The notes under the pieces are model-generated. The model saw only the letters and a program-made list of their open reading frames with translations, was not told the origin of the DNA and did no database searches. From positions 233,441 through 297,440 of the forward strand of contig NZ_JBAHUR010000006.1 of assembly GCF_036689815.1 (NCBI RefSeq): DNA of 64,000 nucleotides. The letters are read 5' to 3'. Of this stretch, positions 16,018 to 23,830 are shown piece by piece; position 1 is the first letter of the stretch, and each line of letters opens with the position of its first letter. A program made the position numbers and the translations under genes. Source of the DNA: Magnetovibrio sp. PR-2 (GTDB lineage: Bacteria > Pseudomonadota > Alphaproteobacteria > Rhodospirillales > Magnetovibrionaceae).

Positions 16018-16326
16018 ATGCCCAACCCTGACAACAAAGATACACACGCACACGGTCATTCACATACGGTCATGATGATTATGTGTGTCGTGCTCATGGG
16101 CGGTGCCTTCTTATTTTTTTCTGGCGCCGATCTGGAGTCCGGGTTGAGCCTCGCAACTCTGGCACCGTTGTTGTTATGCGTTGGCGCACATTTTCTTATG
16201 CACCGTTTCATGGGGCATGATGGACAACACAAGTCTCATGCACAAGAACCTTCCGTGCACAAAAGAACACAAGTACATAAGCGGAAAAAACAGATCTCAC
16301 CGCCTCGCATCCCCGCGCCAAACTAA
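16018..16326 (+). CDS. DUF2933-type small His-rich membrane protein
   Basis: The 102-residue protein has a His-rich N-terminus (HAHGHSHT), two short membrane segments (about 17-35 and 43-61) with CVGAHFLMHRFMGHD between and after, and a basic His/Lys-rich tail. The pattern fits DUF2933 proteins, which sit in metal-efflux loci. AGGAG precedes the ATG. It is followed 22 bp later by the DsbA-like gene. A metal-binding role is plausible but undemonstrated. Confidence 0.75.
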   Translation: MPNPDNKDTHAHGHSHTVMMIMCVVLMGGAFLFFSGADLESGLSLATLAPLLLCVGAHFLMHRFMGHDGQHKSHAQEPSVHKRTQVHKRKKQISPPRIPAPN

Positions 16327-16348
16327 AAACCTCATGGACCTGTAGATC

Positions 16349-17035
16349 ATGAAGCTCATAATTGAACGCGTGACCTTGATTGCTGCGATGGCCTTGTTTG
16401 GTGTTACGGGCGTATCCGGATGGCTTTATTTCGAACAACGCGCTGTGGCTCAACCCGTTCAAGACTCACAACAAAGCACCGAGAACATTCTCAAGACTTA
16501 TCATGAGGCTTTGTACAACAACCCGAGAGATCCGATTCTTGGAAATCCTGATGGTGATGTGACGATAATCGAATTTTACGATTATCGATGCCCTTTCTGT
16601 AAAAAAGTTCACCCTGTCGTGATGCAGTTGTTAGAGGATGATGGGAACATCCGTTATATCGCGAAGGAATATCCAATCCTTGGTCCTGTTTCCGTATTGG
16701 CATCGCAAGCAGCTCTGGCTTCACAGAAATACGGAAAATACGCTGAATATAGCAACGCATTGATGTCGGCGCGTAACCTTGACGACAATCTGATTTTCAA
16801 AATCGCCCTTGATGTTGGGTTGGACCCACTAAAGCTGTTAGATGACATTGATGCAAACGAAACTGAAATCAATGATACGATCCAAGAGGTGCTGGACTTA
16901 GGTCAAGACATGAGGCTCCAAGGCACGCCAACCTTTATCATTGGTGACAATCTCATTCCAGGCGCGATTAACCGAAACGTTTTGGACGCTCTTGTGGCGC
17001 AGGTGCGTTCAAAAAACACACCTGCTTCGCAGTGA
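16349..17035 (+). CDS. DsbA-family periplasmic thiol-disulfide oxidoreductase
   Basis: The 228-residue protein has an N-terminal signal/anchor helix (about 9-27) and a DsbA-type thioredoxin fold. The active site is CPFC (YDYRCPFCKK), and the cis-Pro loop is GTPTFIIGD near the C-terminus. It resembles Com1/ScsC-like DsbA proteins that repair or oxidise periplasmic thiols during copper stress. It shares a transcript with the DUF2933 protein and converges with the cytochrome gene ending at 17041. Confidence 0.9.
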   Translation: MKLIIERVTLIAAMALFGVTGVSGWLYFEQRAVAQPVQDSQQSTENILKTYHEALYNNPRDPILGNPDGDVTIIEFYDYRCPFCKKVHPVVMQLLEDDGNIRYIAKEYPILGPVSVLASQAALASQKYGKYAEYSNALMSARNLDDNLIFKIALDVGLDPLKLLDDIDANETEINDTIQEVLDLGQDMRLQGTPTFIIGDNLIPGAINRNVLDALVAQVRSKNTPASQ

Positions 17036-17040
17036 TCCAA

Positions 17041-17478
17041 TCACATTCGATGCTGTTGATAAACGATGCCATTTGCAGCCTGGAGCTCACGAATGTAAGT
17101 AATGATATTTCCGGCCATCGTCGCATTGACTTGCTTTTGTGGCGGCATATTGCCGTAAGGCCAGTGATGCTGTCGCACACCTTGTTGCATAGCAAGGAAG
17201 AAGGATTCATCACCGTGATGGCCTGGGTTGTAAATGTTGTGAATCAAAGGAGGGCCTTTGTCCGACCCGGATGCACTGTCTCCATGGCACGCTGCACAAT
17301 TGTCAGCAAACACCTTAGCACCACGCTCAGCTTTTACGGATAGTTTTGTTGGGACGTTGACGTTAACGGTTTCAATAGCGGTATTGCCACCAGTGACTTT
17401 TGACACAAGGACTGCTGCGCCACCAAGAACGATGACGGCTACTGCAAGTTTGGGTAAATGATCGGTCCATTTGGCCAT
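17041..17478 (-). CDS. Membrane-anchored class I cytochrome c
   Basis: The 145-residue protein has an N-terminal membrane helix (about 10-27), one haem site (NCAACHG) and Met in GNMPPQ as the likely distal ligand. The stop is 6 bp from the convergent DsbA gene. The upstream region (17479-17608) carries two boxes in inverted-repeat form shared with the divergent cytochrome pair at 17712, so co-regulation is likely. It is a probable small electron carrier for a periplasmic redox partner or a terminal oxidase. Confidence 0.88.
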   Translation of the reverse strand: MAKWTDHLPKLAVAVIVLGGAAVLVSKVTGGNTAIETVNVNVPTKLSVKAERGAKVFADNCAACHGDSASGSDKGPPLIHNIYNPGHHGDESFFLAMQQGVRQHHWPYGNMPPQKQVNATMAGNIITYIRELQAANGIVYQQHRM

Positions 17479-17567
17479 TGAGGGCTTCTCCTACAATACA
17501 TGAATACATTTCAGCCTTTTATCCAATGTGGATATGTCTGAAGTATGCCGTTTCCCCCTAATTCTAG

Positions 17568-17658
17568 TGACAAAATGCGACAGCGGTGAAGTTTGACAAA
17601 CTTTGTCACATTTTTCAGGTGCCCCTGACAAAGTTGAGGCACACCTACCCGCCATAAA
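17568..17658 (+). promoter_or_regulatory. Copper-box promoter module of the cytochrome pair
   Basis: Box A TGACAAAATGCGACA (17568-17582), box B TGACAAACTTTGTCA (17594-17608, a perfect dyad), half-site TGACAAA (17626-17632), 20 bp and -10 CATAAA (17653-17658). The A-B distance is 26; the B to half-site distance is 32, one more than elsewhere. Because boxes A and B are near-palindromic they may also serve the divergent cytochrome gene at 17478. Confidence 0.75.
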
Positions 17659-17711
17659 GTTATCACCGACGAAAACAAGATATTCTCTATGGGATAGTGT
17701 AAGGACTGATG

Positions 17712-18194
17712 ATGAAACTTAATCCGAAACGTAACCTTTCTATTTTTGCTCTGGCGGCTACGCTTTCCATCTCTGCTCTCGCAGCTCCCTTCATTGCATC
17801 AGCACATGGCGGTGCAACCGGTGTGGTTAAGGAGCGCATGGACCTGATGGACAAAACGGGCGAGGCCATGAAAAAGATTACGGCCATGTTCAAACGACAA
17901 CAGCCTTACAATGCCGACGAGATTGCACGCCTTTCAGCATTGATCGCTGGTAAAGGGGGAGAGAACCTCACCAAACTGTTCCCTGAGCACAGTCTCGACA
18001 AGCCGACGGAGGCGTTACCTGCTATTTGGGAACGCTGGGACCGGTTTGAGAGCTTGGCTGGACAATTGACCGAACAAGCCCAACTTTTGGAAGGTGGTGC
18101 ACCACAGATGATGCCCAACGCTATGATGAGTTTCATGGGACTTGCTAAGACTTGTAACGATTGCCATACCGAGTTTCGAAAAAAGAAAGAGTAA
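17712..18194 (+). CDS. Class II cytochrome c (c'/c556 type)
   Basis: The ATG at 17712 is 6 nt after AAGGA (the ATG at 17709 is too close), giving 160 residues. A Sec signal ends near ASAHG. The mature protein is a predicted four-helix bundle with a C-terminal haem site, CNDCHTEFRKK, the class II signature. It is followed 6 bp later by the dihaem cytochrome gene, so they form one operon. It may donate electrons to or accept them from the dihaem protein. Confidence 0.9.
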   Translation: MKLNPKRNLSIFALAATLSISALAAPFIASAHGGATGVVKERMDLMDKTGEAMKKITAMFKRQQPYNADEIARLSALIAGKGGENLTKLFPEHSLDKPTEALPAIWERWDRFESLAGQLTEQAQLLEGGAPQMMPNAMMSFMGLAKTCNDCHTEFRKKKE

Positions 18195-18200
18195 GTATCT

Positions 18201-19100
18201 ATGTTGAGTAAGCGCAATATAGTCCTGGCGCTCATGGCACTGGGTACAGTTGGAATTGTAAGTGGCTTTGCACCAATTCCAGGTGTTTGGTCTTCCACGG
18301 AAACACGCAATACGAGCCTGGAAGGCAGTGCGGAACGCGGGGCCTACGTCATTCGACTTGCGGGGTGCATTGCGTGCCATACGGACAGTAAAAACGGCGG
18401 GGCGGAGTTGGCCGGAGGACGTGCGTTTGAAACACCGTTTGGTGTCTTCCGCTCCCCTAATATTACGCCTGATCAGGAAACGGGTATTGGTGGTTGGTCT
18501 CTGGAAACCTTCTCCGATGCTGTCACCAAGGGGCTGAGCCCGGATGGCTCGCACTATTACCCGGCATTTCCCTATACCTCATACGCTAAAATGAGTGATC
18601 AAGATGTGAGTGACCTCAAAGCCTATTTGGACACTGTAAAGCCGGTGAACAATGTCGTTCCAGATCACGAGTTATCATTTCCGTTCAGCATGCGTGAAGG
18701 TCTTGGTGTTTGGAAATCCATGTACTTTAACGATAAGAAATTTGAACCCAATCCCAATAAGTCACAGTCCTGGAATAGAGGGGCATACTTGGTAAATGGT
18801 CCTGGACATTGTGCCGAATGCCACACTCCACGCACATTTTTAGGTGGGCTTGATAAAGCGGAAATGTTCAATGGAACCAAGGATAGCCCCGAAGGCGAGA
18901 AGGTGCCAAATATCACCAATCACCCGTCTCTGGGAATCGGCAAGTGGGGCGAAATGGACGTGGCGTTCTTGCTCCAAATGGGGCTAACCCCGAAAGGGGA
19001 TTCCGTAGGAGGCTCCATGGGCGAAGTGGTCCGCGACGGCACAGCCTACTATACGCAGGAAGATATCTTAGCAGTTACGGAATACCTGATGAACCAATAG
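18201..19100 (+). CDS. Dihaem cytochrome c (alcohol-dehydrogenase subunit II-like)
   Basis: The 299-residue protein has an N-terminal signal/anchor and two haem c domains (CIACHTD, about residue 52, and CAECHTP, about residue 205). Each is followed by motifs typical of the cytochrome subunit of membrane dehydrogenases (FGVFRSPNITPD, YAKMSDQDVSDLKAYL). No dehydrogenase partner gene is near. With the class II cytochrome upstream it likely forms a periplasmic electron-transfer pair in the copper regulon. Confidence 0.9.
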   Translation: MLSKRNIVLALMALGTVGIVSGFAPIPGVWSSTETRNTSLEGSAERGAYVIRLAGCIACHTDSKNGGAELAGGRAFETPFGVFRSPNITPDQETGIGGWSLETFSDAVTKGLSPDGSHYYPAFPYTSYAKMSDQDVSDLKAYLDTVKPVNNVVPDHELSFPFSMREGLGVWKSMYFNDKKFEPNPNKSQSWNRGAYLVNGPGHCAECHTPRTFLGGLDKAEMFNGTKDSPEGEKVPNITNHPSLGIGKWGEMDVAFLLQMGLTPKGDSVGGSMGEVVRDGTAYYTQEDILAVTEYLMNQ

Positions 19101-19138
19101 AAAAAATGATCTTTTCCTAAAACTATGACCTTGAATGC

Positions 19139-20179
19139 TTAATGATCATGACGGTGATGGGCATCCGGATAATGTGGATGCTTGTGCCGCATGGGCTCAT
19201 GGCGATGCCAATGAACGTGTGGTCCTTCTGGAATGTCTTCGTGCTGATGGTCGTGGTGTACGTCATGAACATGGGCGTGGGTGTGTTCCAGAGCCTCATG
19301 ATGATGCTCATGTTCGTGCACTTCGGTCAGGTGAAGCCACACCCCAAACGCCATTAATGCCCCTGCAATAAGGAGTTGGACCGTAACGTCCTCACCCAAA
19401 AGTGGGATGGCGACAAGCGCACCGACAAATGGGGCGGTTGAAAAATACGCCCCAGTGCGGGCCGTGCCAAGATCGCGCAGAGCAATCACAAACAGCACAA
19501 GGCTGACCCCGTATCCGAGGAACCCAACCAAACCCGCCGATATAATGAAGGCCACTTCAGGTAATTCGGCACCTAAGGCAAATGCGATGGCGGTGTTTGT
19601 TGTTCCGGCTACCAGTCCTTTGATCGTGGTGATTTGACGGGCATCAGATAGAGACACTTTTCGCGTCAGATTGTTGTCGAGCCCCCAGAAAAAGCAGGCG
19701 CCGAGTACCGCCAGGGGTGGCCATAAGTCATCAAGATTAAATGAGCCGCTCCATGACAGAACGGCGGCACCCGCGACAATAGCAACCATGCCCAGCGCAA
19801 TGCGTCGGTCAAAATTTTCTTTAAAGACAAACCAGGCCAACAGGGCTGTGAACACCCCTTCAGCGTTGAGCAGCAGGGATGCGGACGATCCGGAGGTTCC
19901 TGTTAACCCCAGCATGAGCAAGACAGGACCGATAATGCCGCCCGATGCGATGGCACCCAAAAACCACGGCCATTCATCGGCGCGGAGTTTGGCGCGTTCG
20001 CCTTTCTGTATGACACCTATACACCCCAATCCAATTCCGGCACCGAGATACAACAGTCCGGCCATCAGCCATGGGCCTATATCGGCCAACAGAAGTTTTG
20101 CGAACGGTGTACTGACTCCGAACAAGCTCGCGGAAAGCAGTGCTGCGAAAACGCCTGTTATGAAATAGCCTTTAACCAA
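19139..20179 (-). CDS. EamA/DMT-family transporter with His-rich C-terminal tail
   Basis: A TTG at 20179 is preceded by GGGGG at 8 nt. The 346-residue protein has ten membrane segments in two EamA repeats (about 8-285). The last 55 residues are extraordinarily His-rich (HEHEHHHEALEHTHAHVHD and more). His-rich tails on transporters usually bind Zn, Ni or Co and suggest export or buffering of a divalent metal (inference; EamA substrates vary). It converges with the dihaem cytochrome gene. Confidence 0.88.
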   Translation of the reverse strand: MVKGYFITGVFAALLSASLFGVSTPFAKLLLADIGPWLMAGLLYLGAGIGLGCIGVIQKGERAKLRADEWPWFLGAIASGGIIGPVLLMLGLTGTSGSSASLLLNAEGVFTALLAWFVFKENFDRRIALGMVAIVAGAAVLSWSGSFNLDDLWPPLAVLGACFFWGLDNNLTRKVSLSDARQITTIKGLVAGTTNTAIAFALGAELPEVAFIISAGLVGFLGYGVSLVLFVIALRDLGTARTGAYFSTAPFVGALVAIPLLGEDVTVQLLIAGALMAFGVWLHLTEVHEHEHHHEALEHTHAHVHDVHHDHQHEDIPEGPHVHWHRHEPMRHKHPHYPDAHHRHDH

Positions 20180-20247
20180 CCCTCATTCCCCCTTACCCAG
20201 AACGGTCAATTGTTGCCAACTGAGAAAAACAAAGTTGTTGAGGTGGT

Positions 20248-20279
20248 GCGGCCCTCCCGAACGGTTTTAGGAGGGCCGC
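20248..20279 (-). terminator. GC-rich hairpin after the DUF6488 gene
   Basis: GCGGCCCTCC (20248-20257) pairs with GGAGGGCCGC (20270-20279), a 10-bp stem just after the stop of the minus-strand gene. There is no U-tract. Confidence 0.5.
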
Positions 20280-20284
20280 TGAGC

Positions 20285-20620
20285 TCACTGGGGTGCGTAA
20301 TCCGCTTTGATGAAGCCGCCAGTCAACGTCAGATAAACGTTGAGTTTACGCTTCTCTGGGGCAGCTTCTTCGGCATTTGAAAACACGGCCCGCCAGACCA
20401 TATTTCCGTCCAGAGTGGTTTTGCCAAGACTGTCCAGCGACGTGCCGCCCCAACTGGTCGACAGGTTCCCCCGTTGCGCCATGTTGCTGACAACCCTTTC
20501 TGCGAGCTGTCCGGCTTGCGCCTCACTCATCGGGCCATGGTAATGCCCTGCGCCAGCCATAGCGCTTTGGGCACCAAAGGCCAAAAACAAGGCCATAATT
20601 ACACTTTGAATCCATTTCAT
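20285..20620 (-). CDS. Small secreted protein, DUF6488-like
   Basis: The ATG at 20620 behind GGAG gives 111 residues. A Sec signal (cleaved near SAMAGAG) is followed by HYHGPMSEAQ, then a compact domain with LDSLGKTTLDGNMVWRAVF and a C-terminal LNVYLTLTGGFIKAD. I place it with the DUF6488 family by pattern only. It lies 46 bp after the HupE gene and is probably co-transcribed. The HYHG motif and neighbours hint at a metal, but the function is unknown. Confidence 0.75.
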   Translation of the reverse strand: MKWIQSVIMALFLAFGAQSAMAGAGHYHGPMSEAQAGQLAERVVSNMAQRGNLSTSWGGTSLDSLGKTTLDGNMVWRAVFSNAEEAAPEKRKLNVYLTLTGGFIKADYAPQ

Positions 20621-20666
20621 ATTTTTTCTCCAAATTTCATTGAGGATCGCCGTCACTCGACGAGAC

Positions 20667-21776
20667 CTATTTCGTCATGGGTTGATAGTCACCACGCACA
20701 TTCAACGTGATGGTGACCGGTGCCCCGGTTTCGTTTTTCCAATACCATCCATGTGTGCCGGTAAAGGGCGCTTCAAGTGTTCCATCAGCTTTGGGTGCGA
20801 CATTAACTTGGTAACTTTCAAAAGCACCTGTGGTATCCCCTGCGGGTTCACCATGCATGTCAAAGAACAAGTCGCCGCCATCGGTGCTCCAGGCGTATTC
20901 CAGACTTTTGCCTTGTTCCACTTGCAGCTTGAACTCTTTCTCGCCGCCACCGGGTAATGTGATCTGATAGGTCTCACGCCAATCCGCTGATGATTGAAGT
21001 GGCACTGTGACAGCCTGGGCCTCGCGAATGATCGTGGGATTGTCACCCGATACCGATGCCAATTCCTCACCCTGAGGGGGCTGGTAGTAGTCGTGCATCT
21101 GCATCAAAAACAGGAAGCCACCCAGTGCGATCAAGCTATAGTTAGTCGCGAGCGAGAAGGGGAGAAAGCTGTCGCGGTTGCGCCACAGAGAGATGACCGC
21201 CAGCATTGCCGCCAGGGCCGTAACCTGCCCGAATTCAACCCCGACGTTGAACGAGATGATATTCATCAAGAGATTTTCGGGGTCGAGCGGAAGCTGTTGG
21301 AGACGTGTGGAGAGGCCAAAGCCGTGGATCAGGCCCAATCCAGCAATCATCGCCATCATGTTTGGCGGATTGATCTTGAGGACTTTGCGAAATCCATCCA
21401 AGTTGGCAAACGCGATGTAGCAAACGCTCAGGGCGATCACGGCATCAATGAGATAGTAGTTGATTTGGATGGCGTTGAAGGTTGCGAAGATCAACGTCAC
21501 GCTGTGGCCAAGGGTGAAGGCCGTGACGTACTTCACGATATCTCTGAACTTAGTCAGGAAGAAAATGATGCCAAAGACGAAAGCCAAATGGTCGTAGCCA
21601 CTGAGCATATGAGTTGCGCCCAGCCACAAGAAGCTCCAGTTGCCTCCATCCAGAATGGATTGTTTTTCGGCATCCGACATGCCATGGGCCAATGCCTGAT
21701 CGCCCACGGCAATCAAGGTAACGGCCAACAGAAAGCCCCATGTCAGGGCATTCAAACGAAAGTAGTGCGATTTCAT
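20667..21776 (-). CDS. HupE/UreJ-type membrane protein with periplasmic domain
   Basis: The start ATG at 21776 (AAAGGA upstream) gives 369 residues. An N-terminal signal segment ends at ALAHGMSDAEK. The HupE/UreJ membrane domain (about 45-235) has GATHMLSGYDHLAFVFG, TLGHSVTLI and IHGFGLS, with the His/Asp residues expected of a Ni/Co-type permease. A C-terminal extracytoplasmic region (about 240-369) is a beta-rich domain. No hydrogenase or urease genes are near, so a general metal transporter is more likely than a hydrogenase accessory. Confidence 0.85.
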   Translation of the reverse strand: MKSHYFRLNALTWGFLLAVTLIAVGDQALAHGMSDAEKQSILDGGNWSFLWLGATHMLSGYDHLAFVFGIIFFLTKFRDIVKYVTAFTLGHSVTLIFATFNAIQINYYLIDAVIALSVCYIAFANLDGFRKVLKINPPNMMAMIAGLGLIHGFGLSTRLQQLPLDPENLLMNIISFNVGVEFGQVTALAAMLAVISLWRNRDSFLPFSLATNYSLIALGGFLFLMQMHDYYQPPQGEELASVSGDNPTIIREAQAVTVPLQSSADWRETYQITLPGGGEKEFKLQVEQGKSLEYAWSTDGGDLFFDMHGEPAGDTTGAFESYQVNVAPKADGTLEAPFTGTHGWYWKNETGAPVTITLNVRGDYQPMTK

Positions 21777-22002
21777 TGCACGATATCCTTTGCGTAACAA
21801 AATTTAAGTGCATCGCCTGTTCAGTCGGGCACCAAGCAAAGGCCAAGTTTTCATGCCGTGTAATCGGAAATGAAAAGCCCTGATGCCCGATGAAAGAGCG
21901 ATACGATATTAGTGACTGCCCCGGACGGGATGATCCCGCACGGAAGTCAAATCACCAGATACACAGCGATATGGTTTCGCCGCGGTTCTTATGAGAATTT
22001 TG

Positions 22003-22362
22003 TCAGCTAAGGGGGGGAGCGCGGGCCGGGGGCGGCAGGACAAATTGCCGAGACCAGATCAGGTCTGATCCGGGACGGATTGGTCTCGTCTTAGAAGGAA
22101 GGATCAGAAGGAACAGCAGGCCCACAAAAAGGACAGCAAGGATGAGCGGCTGAAACTTCAGAAGTTTTGCAAAAAATTTCTGTGCATTTTCAATCGTCGG
22201 TGTCTCTTGATGATGCGGTGGTGTGGCCTGTTCCAGGTCGGAATGGGAGATGACTTGATGAGCCTCATAACCATCAAATCCGTGCTGATGGTCGTAAACG
22301 TGCAAATGGGCCTGAAACACTTGCGTGAATGGCAGTGAGATAATCAACATCAAGACCAGCAA
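22003..22362 (-). CDS. Small His-rich membrane protein, uncharacterised
   Basis: There are about 119 residues from a TTG at 22362. The frame is open further upstream (towards PQRFTSLNSAR), where only a rare ATA start would fit, so the true start is unclear. A signal-like segment (LMLIISLPFTQVF) is followed by AHLHVYDHQHGF and two more His clusters, then one membrane helix (about 72-90). It is upstream of the HupE gene in the same direction and probably belongs to the same metal-related unit. No family recognised. Confidence 0.6.
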   Translation of the reverse strand: MLVLMLIISLPFTQVFQAHLHVYDHQHGFDGYEAHQVISHSDLEQATPPHHQETPTIENAQKFFAKLLKFQPLILAVLFVGLLFLLILPSKTRPIRPGSDLIWSRQFVLPPPARAPPLS

Positions 22363-22506
22363 TCTGGCCGAATTAAGTGATGTGAATCTTTGGGGTATTT
22401 GTCACCAGTTAATTAACGAATCAGGTTCATTGGCTTCACCAATAGCACATTGATGTCATCTCGTTATGCAGGCGTCAAGTACCCTCCTGGATTTTAACGT
22501 CCTATA

Positions 22507-22812
22507 CTATATAGGTGGTTTATTACAGCATTGGTGAACTGACTTGATGCGCCCACGAGTGTTTTCATCCAGATGTTTCCAAATTCCCAATTTGAATTTG
22601 AACCATTTGCTGTTGGATAACGGATGTCCAACATCCTTCAACAGTCCTTCAATCGCATTTAAATGATGAACCATCACGTCATATGTAACTGTTACCGAGG
22701 ATTGGTCTTGCCTTACATGAACGCGGTGCACCCCAGCTTCGCGTAACTTTTCCTTTATCAACAAGACAGAGTGATCCCCTGTGGTGTTCTGAAACGAAAG
22801 TTTGCGCGTCAT
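22507..22812 (-). CDS. HMA-like small protein with C-terminal Cys pair
   Basis: This is 101 residues from the ATG at 22812; a GTG at 22851 or TTG at 22857 would add 13-15 residues. The first 70 residues follow a ferredoxin-like HMA pattern (LLIKEKLREAGVHRVHVRQ, SVTVTYD, IEGLLKDVGHPL) but without CxxC in the first loop. The C-terminus ends HQCCNKPP, supplying a vicinal Cys pair. It has a copper-box promoter (22882-22945), the most distant member of the regulon seen here. A metal-binding accessory protein is plausible. Confidence 0.72.
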   Translation of the reverse strand: MTRKLSFQNTTGDHSVLLIKEKLREAGVHRVHVRQDQSSVTVTYDVMVHHLNAIEGLLKDVGHPLSNSKWFKFKLGIWKHLDENTRGRIKSVHQCCNKPPI

Positions 22813-22881
22813 AATTTGCTCTGAGCTTGGCAATGTAAAATCCTTATCCACGCCCAACAGATATCATCCCATATCGCCGGG

Positions 22882-22945
22882 ATATTAGTGCAAAAATGTC
22901 GGCAAATTTTGTCAAATCTGGACAAGGTTGTGACAATGTGTGTCG
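22882..22945 (-). promoter_or_regulatory. Copper-box promoter module of the HMA-like gene
   Basis: On the minus strand: box B CGACACACATTGTCA (22945-22931), half-site TGACAAA (22914-22908) 31 bp later, 20 bp, then -10 TAATAT (22887-22882). A box A at the expected position is weak. Confidence 0.65.
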
Positions 22946-23098
22946 TGCAGAATTCAAGGCAAATGCAGGAAAGCCTCATACCCTTGTGAAGGGCAGACAA
23001 AGAGATGAGGGGGGCTTGTTCCAGGTGTTCGGTAAGCGCTCCCAATGGCGAGTATCGCCAATGGTCGTAAGCGGATAGAGAAATCTCCACCCTGGATG

Positions 23099-23767
23099 TC
23101 ATGCGTTGACGCTCTCCGTTGGAAGACCCGCTGCCTTCCATTCGGGGTATCCATCTTCCAGCCGACGCGCCTTGTACCCCTTCTTTCGGAGATCAGCGAC
23201 CGCTTCAAACGACAGAACACAGTAGGCGCCACGGCAATAGGCGATGATTTCTTGGTCTTTAGGGAGGTCCTTAAGATGTTTGTCAAGATCAGATACCTGA
23301 ATGTTGATGGCACCCGGCAGATGCCCCGCTTCAAACTCATCGGCAGGACGAACATCAAGCACGGATACCAGTCCGTCCTTTGCACGGCGTAACAGTTCCT
23401 TGTGAGATATCGGTTCCATGTCATCACGCTCACGAAAATACCCGTTCAGGACATCCCTGACCTCTGCCTTGTGCCGTTCTGACGTTTCGCCCAGTGCGCC
23501 CAAGAGATCGGTCACATCATCTCCTGAAAGCCGATAGTGGACATGGACACCTTCTTTGCGTGTTTCGACAAGACCGGCACGGCGCAATAACTGAAGATGG
23601 TGAGATACGTTCGCGATACTTTGGCCACAGAGCGTTGCCAAAGTATCTACGCTTTGTTCGCGTTGACCGAGATATTCAAGAAGTTCGAGACGAATAGGGT
23701 GCCCCAAGGCCTTTGCCACTTCAGAGATATGCTCAAAAATCGCTTGTTTGGGTGATTTTGTTGACAT
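23099..23767 (-). CDS. ArsR-family repressor fused to a rhodanese domain
   Basis: In this 222-residue protein the N-terminal ArsR winged helix (about 10-100) has LATLCGQSIANVSHHLQLLRRAGLVETRKEG, with C47 at the start of the recognition region. The rhodanese domain (about 120-215) has the active loop CRGAYC (C178, C183). The fusion suggests sensing of sulfane sulfur or persulfide through the rhodanese, with repression relieved on modification (inference). It is divergent from the hydrolase gene and faces the sulfur-type operon that starts at 24915. An ATCAAA-N12-TTTGAT dyad overlaps its promoter. Confidence 0.92.
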   Translation of the reverse strand: MSTKSPKQAIFEHISEVAKALGHPIRLELLEYLGQREQSVDTLATLCGQSIANVSHHLQLLRRAGLVETRKEGVHVHYRLSGDDVTDLLGALGETSERHKAEVRDVLNGYFRERDDMEPISHKELLRRAKDGLVSVLDVRPADEFEAGHLPGAINIQVSDLDKHLKDLPKDQEIIAYCRGAYCVLSFEAVADLRKKGYKARRLEDGYPEWKAAGLPTESVNA

Positions 23768-23785
23768 TTGGAAGATACGCCTATA

Positions 23786-23809
23786 TCAAATTCTAATCTT
23801 CTTTTGATT
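23786..23809. promoter_or_regulatory. Candidate ArsR-type operator
   Basis: ATCAAATTCTAATCTTCTTTTGAT-like dyad: the arms ATCAAA and TTTGAT lie 12 bp apart between the divergent ArsR-rhodanese and hydrolase genes. A related ATCAAA-N6-TTTGAA element lies at 24877-24894 over the promoter of the downstream sulfur operon. The spacing differs, so shared binding is only a possibility. Confidence 0.4.
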
Positions 23810-23830
23810 ATTTTAGAAAGGTTAGTCGGT

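Noticed and set aside
21777..22002. Riboswitch (cobalamin or NiCo) before the HupE gene
   Set aside because: Some GC stems are present, but no B12-box or NiCo core could be found.
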